Shown one piece after another: positions 1-7,581 of a stretch of DNA of 37,105 nt (position 1 is its first letter; every line of letters starts with the position of its first letter). The DNA comes from Acidothermus sp. (GTDB taxonomy: Bacteria; Actinomycetota; Actinomycetes; Acidothermales; Acidothermaceae). The position numbers and the translations under genes were made by a program. Location: the NCBI GenBank assembly GCA_023512015.1, contig JAIMAI010000020.1, positions 1 to 37,105 on the forward strand. Reading direction: 5' to 3'. A model generated the notes under the pieces. That model was not told the DNA's origin. It saw only the letters and a program-made list of their open reading frames with translations, and searched no databases.

Positions 1-296
1 GTGTTGGAGACGCCGTCGAGCAACTTGATGAGATCCTCGACGATCACGACCATTTCGTCGGGCTTCTTGCGCTGCGCGGCTACCACCGAGGGCAGCGGGT
101 CGAGAAGTCGCACCGACAACGCTTGCTCTCCGCGTTTGCTGTCGACGATCCCGAATTCGACCCTGCTCCCGGGTTTGAGCGAGGTCACCCCGGCGGGCAG
201 CGCGGAGGCGCGGACGAAGACGTCACCTCCGTCGTCCCGGGTGAGGAAGCCGAAACCCTTCTCCGGGTCGTACCACTTCACCTTGCCGGTAGGCAC
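1..296 (-). CDS. Cold-shock domain protein (3' end cut by window edge)
   Basis: Reading from a GTG at 296, the reverse strand encodes an OB-fold cold-shock domain. It starts [17 protein letters not shown] and carries an RNP1-like segment (KGFGFL) and an RNP2-like segment (DVFVRAS). About 98 codons are visible and the frame is still open at base 1, so the protein is longer than the usual 67-70 residue Csp. This matches the longer actinobacterial CspB-like class, which has a C-terminal extension. A good ribosome-binding site (GAAAGG) lies about 8 bases before the GTG. Family knowledge: such proteins bind single-stranded RNA or DNA and act as RNA chaperones in the cytoplasm. RNP2 has R-A-S where classical Csps have H-F-S, so nucleic-acid affinity could differ. 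The identity is clear. The exact subclass is not, because the C-terminus is missing. Confidence 0.9.
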   Translation of the reverse strand, partial: MPTGKVKWYDPEKGFGFLTRDDGGDVFVRASALPAGVTSLKPGSRVEFGIVDSKRGEQALSVRLLDPLPSVVAAQRKKPDEMVVIVEDLIKLLDGVSN

Positions 297-386
297 GGCA
301 GCGCCTTTCTGGGATTGGTCGAAAAGGGAGCAGGAGACCGATTTTAGAGAACGCTCGGACGGCGTGATGCGGCGCTCCCGGCGTCC

Positions 387-1082
387 CTATCCCACCAACG
401 GCGCCTGCTCGTCGATCGACCGGCGCCAGCGGCGAACGGCATCCGGATCGACCGGATGATCCCAGCGCGACCCGTGCCGTACGCGGCTCCCCACGTGGAA
501 CCGGCGTAGTCCGAGGGCCCGCAGCGCGGGTATGTGGTCGGCCCGCAGACCCCCGCCGACCACGAGAAATGAGCCCGCATCGGGGAGGCACAAGTGGGAC
601 CGCAATCCCTCGATCGACAGCCCCGCCGCGCTTCCCGCGGAGAGGACGGCGTCCAGTCCGGCGATCCCGGTCACGACAGCCCACGCGGCCGCGGGATCCC
701 GCGCATGGTCGAACGCGCGGTGGAAGGTCCACCGCGCCGGTCGGGCGGCCTCCAGCAGGATCCGCACGGACGCCAGATCGACCGTCCCCTCGGGGGTGAG
801 AAAACCCAGTACGCATTCCTCCACGCCGATGGCCCGAAACCGATCAGCGGCCGCACAGAGCTCGTCGAGACCGGCTGCATCAACCGTGAACGTCGGCGTC
901 GATCGCAGCATGACGCGCAGCGGGACGTCGACGGCGTCCCGAATGGCGGCCACGGTCTCAAGGGCGGGCGTCAGCCCGTCGCTCGCCATGTCGCGAACGA
1001 TCTCCAAGCGATCCGCGCCGCCTTGGACGGCGGCCAGCGCGTCGGCGACGTCGAGCGCGACGACTTCGAGCAGGGCGTCCAC
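387..1082 (-). CDS. cutC: CutC family protein
   Basis: A 231-residue protein with the CutC TIM-barrel signatures: LEVVALDVADALAAVQGG at the N-terminus followed by ADRLEI, a WTFHRAFD segment in the middle, and glycine-rich GGGLRADH near the end. The length agrees with the family (about 230-250). CutC is traditionally called a copper homeostasis protein, but its biochemical activity is not firmly established, so no reaction is assigned. The start is a GTG at 1082, preceded by GAAAGGAC. Immediately upstream (1099-1123) is a perfect palindrome that looks like two overlapping DasR/NagR-type sites, so transcription may respond to an amino-sugar metabolite rather than to copper. The gene is monocistronic here, with the csp gene downstream on the same strand. 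Confidence 0.88.
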   Translation of the reverse strand: MDALLEVVALDVADALAAVQGGADRLEIVRDMASDGLTPALETVAAIRDAVDVPLRVMLRSTPTFTVDAAGLDELCAAADRFRAIGVEECVLGFLTPEGTVDLASVRILLEAARPARWTFHRAFDHARDPAAAWAVVTGIAGLDAVLSAGSAAGLSIEGLRSHLCLPDAGSFLVVGGGLRADHIPALRALGLRRFHVGSRVRHGSRWDHPVDPDAVRRWRRSIDEQAPLVG

Positions 1083-1098
1083 AGGCGTCCTTTCAGAT

Positions 1099-1123
1099 TG
1101 GTTTAGACCAATGGTCTAAACCA
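1099..1123. promoter_or_regulatory. 25-bp perfect palindrome, DasR/NagR-like double operator before cutC
   Basis: The arms TGGTTTAGACCA (1099-1110) and TGGTCTAAACCA (1112-1123) are exact reverse complements around a single A at 1111. Each 12-base arm is itself one mismatch from the core TGGTCTAGACCA of the dre element bound by the GntR/HutC-family regulators DasR and NagR. The site lies 17 bases before the cutC start codon, between it and a TATGGT that could be its -10 box. This position fits a repressor site. The regulator itself is not in the window. Confidence 0.6.
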
Positions 1124-1334
1124 TAGCAAGCGGCGGGCGGGGGGTCGAGGCGTCTCCGGGAGCGGATCGAGGAGCCAGGACGCGGCTTGCCTCCACCGAG
1201 GTCCCAGCACGCCGGGACGGCGATCTCGACCCGGCGTGGGTCTCGCGATCGCTTGAGCTGTGGACAACGGCGCCGCGAGGTGCCGCGACGCGATTACCGT
1301 GCCGTCGTCCGATCGACTACGAAGGAGGCCGCCG

Positions 1335-1625
1335 ATGAGCGGTATTCGCGTCACCCCCGAACAGCTGGCCGGGCTCTCCGCACGGTTGACGTCCGGGTCC
1401 GCGTCCATCGAAGCCGAGCTCCGCGCCCTTGCGGGCGCGCTGGCTCCGCTCGGCACGGACTGGGCCGGGGTCGCGCAACAGCGGTTCGAGGCCTTGTGGG
1501 CCGAGTGGCAGAAATCGGCTGAGGGCCTGCACCTGGCGCTGGGCGGCATCGCCCAACTGCTCAACCAGGCGAGCGTCAACTACGCCGAAGCCGAGCGGCA
1601 GATCGCGGCCAGCTTCGCCCGGTGA
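1335..1625 (+). CDS. WXG100 family (ESAT-6-like) protein
   Basis: A 96-residue, all-helical protein of the size expected for WXG100 proteins. The W-x-G turn is WAG (residues about 43-45, in DWAGVAQQRF), between two amphipathic helices. A C-terminal Y-x-x-x-E motif (YAEAE) matches the type VII secretion signal. The ATG at 1335 follows a strong GAAGGAGG site at 1321-1328. Family knowledge: such proteins fold as helical hairpins, usually dimerise and are exported by ESX/type VII systems. No ESX ATPase, membrane component or partner WXG gene is visible in the window, so it is an orphan here. The N-terminus (PEQLAGLSARL) resembles the usual family consensus. Whether it is secreted alone or with a distant partner cannot be told. 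Confidence 0.88.
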   Translation: MSGIRVTPEQLAGLSARLTSGSASIEAELRALAGALAPLGTDWAGVAQQRFEALWAEWQKSAEGLHLALGGIAQLLNQASVNYAEAERQIAASFAR

Positions 1626-1720
1626 GCACCCCGCAGAATGCGCCGGGTGTGACCGTCCCGGAATTCGGCGCTGAACGCCGTCCCGAGCCTACGAGCTCAC
1701 GGCGATAGGGGAATCAGGGA

Positions 1721-1757
1721 AAAACGAGTGCGGGGCGGCTTTTAGCCGCCCCGCACT
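1721..1757 (-). terminator. Rho-independent terminator of groEL
   Basis: A perfect 14-bp inverted repeat (1727-1740 and 1744-1757) has a 3-base loop. On the minus strand it is followed by CGTTTTT. It begins 13 bases beyond the groEL stop codon. The stem is very GC-rich (GCGGGGCGGCT). Confidence 0.93.
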
Positions 1758-1769
1758 TCCTGTCGCTGC

Positions 1770-3546
<1,777 letters not shown>

Positions 3547-3551
3547 CGCCA

Positions 3552-3580
3552 TGTTTAGCACTCTCACACCGAGAGTGCAA
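3552..3580 (-). promoter_or_regulatory. Candidate groEL promoter
   Basis: On the minus strand, TTGCAC (3580-3575) and TAAACA (3557-3552) are 17 bases apart. The pair is embedded in CIRCE element 1, the usual arrangement for HrcA-repressed groE promoters. The -10 match is modest. Confidence 0.5.
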
Positions 3581-3581
3581 G
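3555..3581 (-). promoter_or_regulatory. CIRCE element 1 (promoter-overlapping)
   Basis: The sequence TTAGCACTC - 9 bases - GAGTGCAAG has a perfect left arm and two differences in the right arm. It overlaps a candidate groEL promoter and lies only 7 bases beyond the thrC stop codon (3589), so the groEL control region directly abuts the end of thrC. Confidence 0.92.
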
Positions 3582-3588
3582 CGGGACC

Positions 3589-4842
3589 TCAGCCCCGAGC
3601 GAAGATCTCTTCGGTGGCGGCGCGAAAGGCATCGATGGACGGCGGGATCGTCACCGACGGCGCGACGACGTCGGCCACGGCGTCCAAGGTCTTCAGGCCG
3701 TCGCCGGTGTTGAGCACGACGGTCTCGGCGTCGGGGTCGAGCTGACCGTTGGCCAGGAGTTTGCGCAACACGCCGACGGTGACCCCACCGGCGGTCTCCC
3801 CGAAAATTCCTTCGGTGCGGGCGAGCAGGCGCATCGAATCGACGATCTCCTCGTCGCTCACCGCTTCCACCACCCCGCCGGTGCGTCGGCAAACGTCGAG
3901 GACGTACGGACCGTCTGCGGGATTACCGATGGCCAGCGATTTCGCGATGGTATTCGGGCGCACCGGCCGGACGACGTCCACACCAGCTTTGAAAGCCTGT
4001 GCTACCGGGGAACAGCCTTCCGCCTGGGCACCGAAAACCCGGTAGGGAGTCGCATCCACCAGGCCGAGCTTGCCGAGCTCGGTGAAGGCTTTGTCGACTT
4101 TCGTGAGCTGGGAACCGGAGGCGATGGGTATCACCACTTGCTCCGGAAGCCTCCAGCCCAATTGCTCGGCGATTTCGTAGCCGAGAGTTTTCGAGCCTTC
4201 CGCGTAATAAGGACGCACGTTGACGTTGACGAACGCCCAATCGTCTTCTTCTCCGGCGATTTCGGTGGCGAGCCGGTTGACGTCGTCGTAATTGCCGTCG
4301 ACTGCGATGACCGTGCCGCCGTAGACGGCGGTGGTGACGATTTTCTGCTGCTCCAGATCGGCGGGGATGAAGACCACCGAACGAATCCCGGCCCGAGCGG
4401 CGGCTGCGGCAACCGCGTTGGCGAGATTGCCGGTCGAAGGACAGGCGAGGACCCGGAAACCGAGCGCGCGGGCGGCGGCCAAAGCGACCGCGACCACCCG
4501 GTCTTTGAACGAGTGGGTGGGATTCCCGGTGTCGTCCTTCACCCACAACCGACGCATGCCGAGTTCGCGAGCCAGGTTGTCGGCCCGGACGAGCTTCGTG
4601 AAGCCGGGCTCCAGGTTCGGGGTGTCGACGACGTCCGTCGGCACCGGCAGCAACGCCCGGTAACGCCAGATCGACCGCGGGCCGGCTTCGATGGACGCCC
4701 GGTCCACGTCGGGGTAGTCGTAGGCCACTTCGAGGGGGCCGAAGCACAGCTCGCAGGCGTAACGCGGGCCGATCGGGAACTGCTCGCCGCATTCGCGGCA
4801 CGACAGTGCGGTGGCGTTGCCGAGTGAACCAAGCGAAACCAC
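3589..4842 (-). CDS. thrC: Threonine synthase
   Basis: A 417-residue PLP enzyme converting O-phosphohomoserine to threonine. Numbering from GTG 4842, the N-terminus has a four-cysteine, zinc-ribbon-like segment (C15, C18, C30, C33), the PLP lysine lies in THSFKDRV (K113), and the phosphate-binding part is CPSTGNLANAV. The frame is open to 4908 (GTG) with an ATG at 4881, but both lie inside the SAM-I riboswitch aptamer. GTG 4842 is the first start after the aptamer and has AAAGG 10 bases and AGGAG 15 bases upstream. Homologues commonly have about 10-20 residues before the first C-x-x-C, which also fits. Threonine and methionine share phosphohomoserine, which explains SAM control. The stop codon abuts the groEL control region. 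Confidence 0.95.
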   Translation of the reverse strand: MVSLGSLGNATALSCRECGEQFPIGPRYACELCFGPLEVAYDYPDVDRASIEAGPRSIWRYRALLPVPTDVVDTPNLEPGFTKLVRADNLARELGMRRLWVKDDTGNPTHSFKDRVVAVALAAARALGFRVLACPSTGNLANAVAAAAARAGIRSVVFIPADLEQQKIVTTAVYGGTVIAVDGNYDDVNRLATEIAGEEDDWAFVNVNVRPYYAEGSKTLGYEIAEQLGWRLPEQVVIPIASGSQLTKVDKAFTELGKLGLVDATPYRVFGAQAEGCSPVAQAFKAGVDVVRPVRPNTIAKSLAIGNPADGPYVLDVCRRTGGVVEAVSDEEIVDSMRLLARTEGIFGETAGGVTVGVLRKLLANGQLDPDAETVVLNTGDGLKTLDAVADVVAPSVTIPPSIDAFRAATEEIFARG

Positions 4843-4860
4843 GGTTGCGAGGCCTTTCTC

Positions 4861-5004
4861 CTCATCTTTCCCGTGGGCCATCCACGGGCCGGACTTGGCA
4901 CCGATCACGACACGGCCTCGCAGCGGACGCTGATCCGCAGATACGACCCGTCGTGACGGTTGCCGGGGCTTCGTCGGGCCGGTCCCTCAGCCCCTCTTGA
5001 TGAG
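4861..5004 (-). ncRNA. SAM-I (S-box) riboswitch upstream of thrC
   Basis: Read on the minus strand from 5004, the sequence has the S-box landmarks in order. P1 5' strand is CTCATC (5004-4999), followed by AAGAGGGGCTGAGGG. P2 is closed by GGGGC/GCCCC, with the conserved GACGAAGCCCCGGCAACC. P3 is closed by TCACGAC/GTCGTGA and contains an inner GCGGA/TCCGC hairpin. The junction is GGTGCCAAGTCC, P4 is CCCGTGG/CCACGGG, and the P1 3' strand is GATGAG (4866-4861). The thrC ribosome-binding region AGGAGAAAGG begins inside the P1 3' strand. SAM-stabilised P1 could therefore hide it, which points to translational repression. I see no terminator between the aptamer and the gene. Confidence 0.93.
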
Positions 5005-5025
5005 CGGGTATGTGGTTGTGTTCCC

Positions 5026-5031
5026 AGGGTA
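5026..5031 (-). promoter_or_regulatory. Candidate -10 box for the riboswitch-thrC transcript
   Basis: TACCCT on the minus strand lies about 22 bases before the riboswitch P1 helix, a sensible distance for a start just upstream of the aptamer. No convincing -35 box is visible. Confidence 0.35.
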
Positions 5032-5238
5032 GCGATCCCGCCGCGCGACCGTCCCACCCCCCACTTCGGTCGGATGCGACACGATCCGCTCATGTGGCAT
5101 CACACAGCGTCGACATTTCCCAGCAGATAGACCGTTTTCGTCCGGCTCGACGGTCCGACCCGCTAATCTCGGTGCTACCGGAGGGGAGCCGCGGGCGGGA
5201 GCGTGTCGGGCAGGGACGCTCCCGGCCGAGGTTGACTG
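5032..5238. other. Non-coding stretch between thrC and otsB
   Basis: No credible gene is found here. The only structure I see is a small hairpin, GGGAGCGT (5197-5204) with ACGCTCCC (5216-5223). The remainder of the 5005-5337 gap holds the thrC promoter and the hairpins after otsB. Confidence 0.5.
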
Positions 5239-5275
5239 ATGCGGGGAGTCGGACGCTACGTCCGGCTCCCCGCAT
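5239..5275 (-). terminator. Strong hairpin downstream of otsB (terminator without T-tract)
   Basis: A 17-bp stem (5239-5255 with 5259-5275) has one G-T wobble and a 3-base loop, 62 bases past the otsB stop. No T-run follows on either strand, so it would be a U-less intrinsic terminator of the type often proposed in actinobacteria, or an mRNA-stabilising stem. Confidence 0.6.
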
Positions 5276-5324
5276 GCTTCGGAGAAGCCACTCATCGCGG
5301 TCTTGCGCAAGCCGCGCTTCACGT

Positions 5325-5356
5325 CGCGGATTCCGCGTCACCTCGCGGAATCCGCG
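5325..5356 (-). repeat. Perfect 13-bp hairpin with the otsB stop codon in its loop
   Basis: CGCGGATTCCGCG and its exact reverse complement (5344-5356, 5325-5337) flank a 6-base loop, AGGTGA on the minus strand. The loop contains the last codon's final bases and the TGA stop of otsB. Confidence 0.8.
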
Positions 5357-6213
5357 TCGCTGCGTAGCTCCCGGTTCTCCAGAGCCGCGGCGAGATCGGC
5401 GAGCCACGCCACCACGCCGTCCGGGCCGTTCACGACCAGGTCGGCGTGGGCCCGCAACTCAGGCACCTCCGCCGACGCGCTACAGATGCGCAGGGTCGGC
5501 ACCCCGACGCGGTCCAGGGCGTGGAAGGCGACCAAGTCGGCCCAGTCGTCCCCGGCGTAGACCACGGCGCCGGGACGAAGCTCCGAAATCAGACCGCGGA
5601 CCGCCTCTCCTTTGTCGGCGCCGTGCAGGCGCAGCTCCCACACCATCCGTCCGGCCTCCAGCCGCAGCCCACACTCCTTGGCCAGGGACTCCAGCGGGTC
5701 CCGGAGGGCTTCGAGGGCCGCCGGCGGATCCGGCGTCCGGCGGACGTGGACGGCGATAGCGATGCCCTTGTCCTCAACGCGGGTCCCGGGCGGCGCCGGC
5801 AGGCGGCGGAGCAGGTCCGGGAGGAGAGCCCGGGCACGGCGGATTCCGTCGCCGACGTCCACCTCGCTGAGGCCACCGCGGGCGCTCCAACGCTGGAGTC
5901 CGTAGTGCCCGAGGACGATCATGGTGGGGCGCACGCAGGGCGCGACCCGACCTTCGGCGTCCACCCACCCCAACAGGCGGGCGGCATCGAGGGGAGCCCG
6001 TCCCGTCACCACTGCGAGGGCGCGCACGCGGGAAGCCAGGCGGGATAGGACGTCCGGAGCATCGGGGTGGACGACGGCAGCCTCGGGCGTCGGCGCGATC
6101 GGTGAGAGAGTGCCGTCGAAATCCAAAGCGATCAACGTGCGTTCGGGGTCTGCGAGGATCGCCTCCCGCACCGTTTGCACGCGGTCGGGATCAGACTGGT
6201 CCGGCTCACCCAT
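5338..6213 (-). CDS. otsB: Trehalose-6-phosphate phosphatase
   Basis: A 291-residue HAD-superfamily enzyme that dephosphorylates trehalose-6-phosphate in the cytoplasm. HAD motif I is DFDGTL (D31 nucleophile, D33). Motif II lies in VVTGRAP. The GDD-type motif near the C-terminus reads AGDDWAD. The length is typical of short, single-domain OtsB. The ATG at 6213 lies 11 bases after the stop of the LytR_C gene, so the two are co-transcribed with DUF3263 upstream. The ribosome-binding site is weak, and coupling to the upstream gene may compensate. No otsA is visible nearby. The stop codon sits in the loop of a perfect hairpin, with a second strong hairpin after it. Note that the gene runs in the same direction as thrC but is separated from it by a long non-coding gap. 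Confidence 0.92.
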   Translation of the reverse strand: MGEPDQSDPDRVQTVREAILADPERTLIALDFDGTLSPIAPTPEAAVVHPDAPDVLSRLASRVRALAVVTGRAPLDAARLLGWVDAEGRVAPCVRPTMIVLGHYGLQRWSARGGLSEVDVGDGIRRARALLPDLLRRLPAPPGTRVEDKGIAIAVHVRRTPDPPAALEALRDPLESLAKECGLRLEAGRMVWELRLHGADKGEAVRGLISELRPGAVVYAGDDWADLVAFHALDRVGVPTLRICSASAEVPELRAHADLVVNGPDGVVAWLADLAAALENRELRSDADSAR

Positions 6214-6224
6214 CGCTCGCGACG

Positions 6225-6860
6225 TTACTCAACGCTCCGCGAGGCCCAGTCCCGCGTCAGGACGAGGGTGAGATCGGTGGTGGACATGTCGGCAGTCGCG
6301 GCTTCGACGCGGCGGACGCCGAACGCCTGCGCGAGCTGCTCCGCGGCCGCGCGGTCGCCGTCCGGGTAGAAGACCGTGGTCTCGGCGAGGATGTGCGCGG
6401 AGTAATTGCCGACGCGATCGACGCGCCAGCCTGCGGCGGTGAGCCGACGAGCTGCGTCGGCCGCCAGCCCGCGAATCCTGCTGTTGTTGAGCACGACGAC
6501 TGCGGGGCGCGACGCGGAAGAGGACGAAGCGGCGGCCGTTGGGGTCGCGACCGCGGACGGCGAGAGGGCGGCCGCAGATCCCGCGGGCAGGCCGGTGGGG
6601 GTCGGACGCGCGGAGGCCCCGGAAGAGCCGGAAGAGGTCGGACGCGGGGTGGCCGCGACCGACGTGCCGGTAGGTGAGCCGGAATTGTGATCTTTGTGAA
6701 CGGCGAACCACACCCCGAGCGCGACGATCGCGACGCCGAGCAGCGAGGCAAGCAGCTCACGCCCGCGGCGACGCGGCCGAGTGGCCCGGTGAGCCCCGAC
6801 CGGACGGCGACCCGTCAGCCCGCTCGGTGGTCTCCCGGTCGAGGGGGGCGGTTCGCTCAT
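6225..6860 (-). CDS. Membrane-anchored LytR_C-domain protein
   Basis: A 211-residue protein with a basic N-terminus, one membrane segment (about residues 36-55, LLASLLGVAIVALGVWFAV), a Ser/Thr/Pro/Ala-rich linker (about 60-115) and a C-terminal LytR_C-type domain. The domain shows the characteristic VVVLNNSRIRGLA start and a later TTVFYPDGDRAAA segment. LytR_C domains occur alone or after LytR-CpsA-Psr enzymes, and their role in the cell envelope is not settled. The predicted topology puts the domain outside the membrane. It is the middle gene of a three-gene unit (DUF3263 9 bases upstream, otsB 11 bases downstream), an order I recall from other actinobacteria. The start is ATG 6860. No catalytic residues can be named. 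Confidence 0.85.
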   Translation of the reverse strand: MSEPPPSTGRPPSGLTGRRPVGAHRATRPRRRGRELLASLLGVAIVALGVWFAVHKDHNSGSPTGTSVAATPRPTSSGSSGASARPTPTGLPAGSAAALSPSAVATPTAAASSSSASRPAVVVLNNSRIRGLAADAARRLTAAGWRVDRVGNYSAHILAETTVFYPDGDRAAAEQLAQAFGVRRVEAATADMSTTDLTLVLTRDWASRSVE

Positions 6861-6869
6861 CGCAAGGGC

Positions 6870-7178
6870 TCAGGCCTGGACCCCCAGACGGCGGGCGGCG
6901 CGAGCACGCTGTCGTGCGGCGCGGAGCCGACGCAGTCGCTTCACCAGCATCGGGTCCGCCGCGAGGGCCTCAGGACGATCGATGAGCGCGTTGAGCGTCT
7001 GGTAGTACCGAGTCGCCGACATCCCGAAGAGATCGCGCATGGCCTGCTCCTTGGCCCCCGCGTACTTCCACCACTGCCGCTCGAACTCCAGCATCCGCAG
7101 CTCGAGGTCCGAGAGGCCCGACGACCCTTGGGTCTCGTATGCCGACGCCACATCGATCGGGTTCCGTGCTGCTTCCAT
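6870..7178 (-). CDS. DUF3263 family protein
   Basis: A 102-residue cytoplasmic protein matching DUF3263 almost throughout: LSDLELRMLEFERQWWKY, then AGAKEQAMRDLFGMSATRYY, QTLNALIDRPEAL and a strongly basic arginine-rich tail. The ATG at 7178 is used because GGAGGAGG precedes it. A GTG-like extension to 7211 lacks such a site. The central AMRDLFGMSATRYYQTLNAL segment looks like a helix-turn-helix, so DNA binding is plausible, but the function is unknown. It is the first gene of the unit that continues into the LytR_C protein and otsB. Identity to the family is clear. Any biochemical role would be speculation. Confidence 0.92.
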   Translation of the reverse strand: MEAARNPIDVASAYETQGSSGLSDLELRMLEFERQWWKYAGAKEQAMRDLFGMSATRYYQTLNALIDRPEALAADPMLVKRLRRLRAARQRARAARRLGVQA

Positions 7179-7581
7179 GAGCACGCCTCCTCCGGGGCCA
7201 GCGGGATACAACCGTCGACGGCCATCCTAGGCATCGAACTACACCGATGTCATTCGACGCGGCGAAGGCCTGCCCCGACGTGGTTTACCCCGACGCTTAC
7301 CCCCGACGCGGCGGAGGTCGACCGCCCGCCGCAGAGTCGGCCCTGCGGTCGGGGAGAACACGACCCCGCCGATCGCCTGCGCCGAAGAAAGCCGACAATG
7401 CCGGCAAGTGGCCGCAGAACTTGCGCATTCGGACCACAGCGGGGGACTCCGATGAGCGCAATGTCGCAGCGGTGGGGGAAAAATTCACCAGCCACCGGCT
7501 GGAGGTGCCGATGACTGAGACAAGCGTGAGACGCGCCGAGCGCGACACGAAGAGCGGAGCGATGAGCAGCGGAGCGCAGGT
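7179..7581. other. Divergent intergenic region between DUF3263 and the GGDEF gene
   Basis: About 400 bases without a credible gene. It must hold the promoters of both flanking units. The one visible pattern is three copies of CCCCGACG at 7273, 7288 and 7301. No riboswitch or tRNA was recognised. Confidence 0.6.
7273..7308. repeat. Three short direct repeats, CCCCGACG
   Basis: Copies lie at 7273-7280, 7288-7295 and 7301-7308. The last two are part of a wider near-repeat (TTACCCCGACGC / TTACCCCCGACGC). Spacings are 15 and 13 bases. This could be operator iterons or chance in GC-rich DNA. Confidence 0.4.

Noticed and set aside
4843-4908. Longer thrC starting at GTG 4908 or ATG 4881
   Set aside because: Both starts lie in conserved parts of the S-box aptamer, and only GTG 4842 has a ribosome-binding region after the aptamer.
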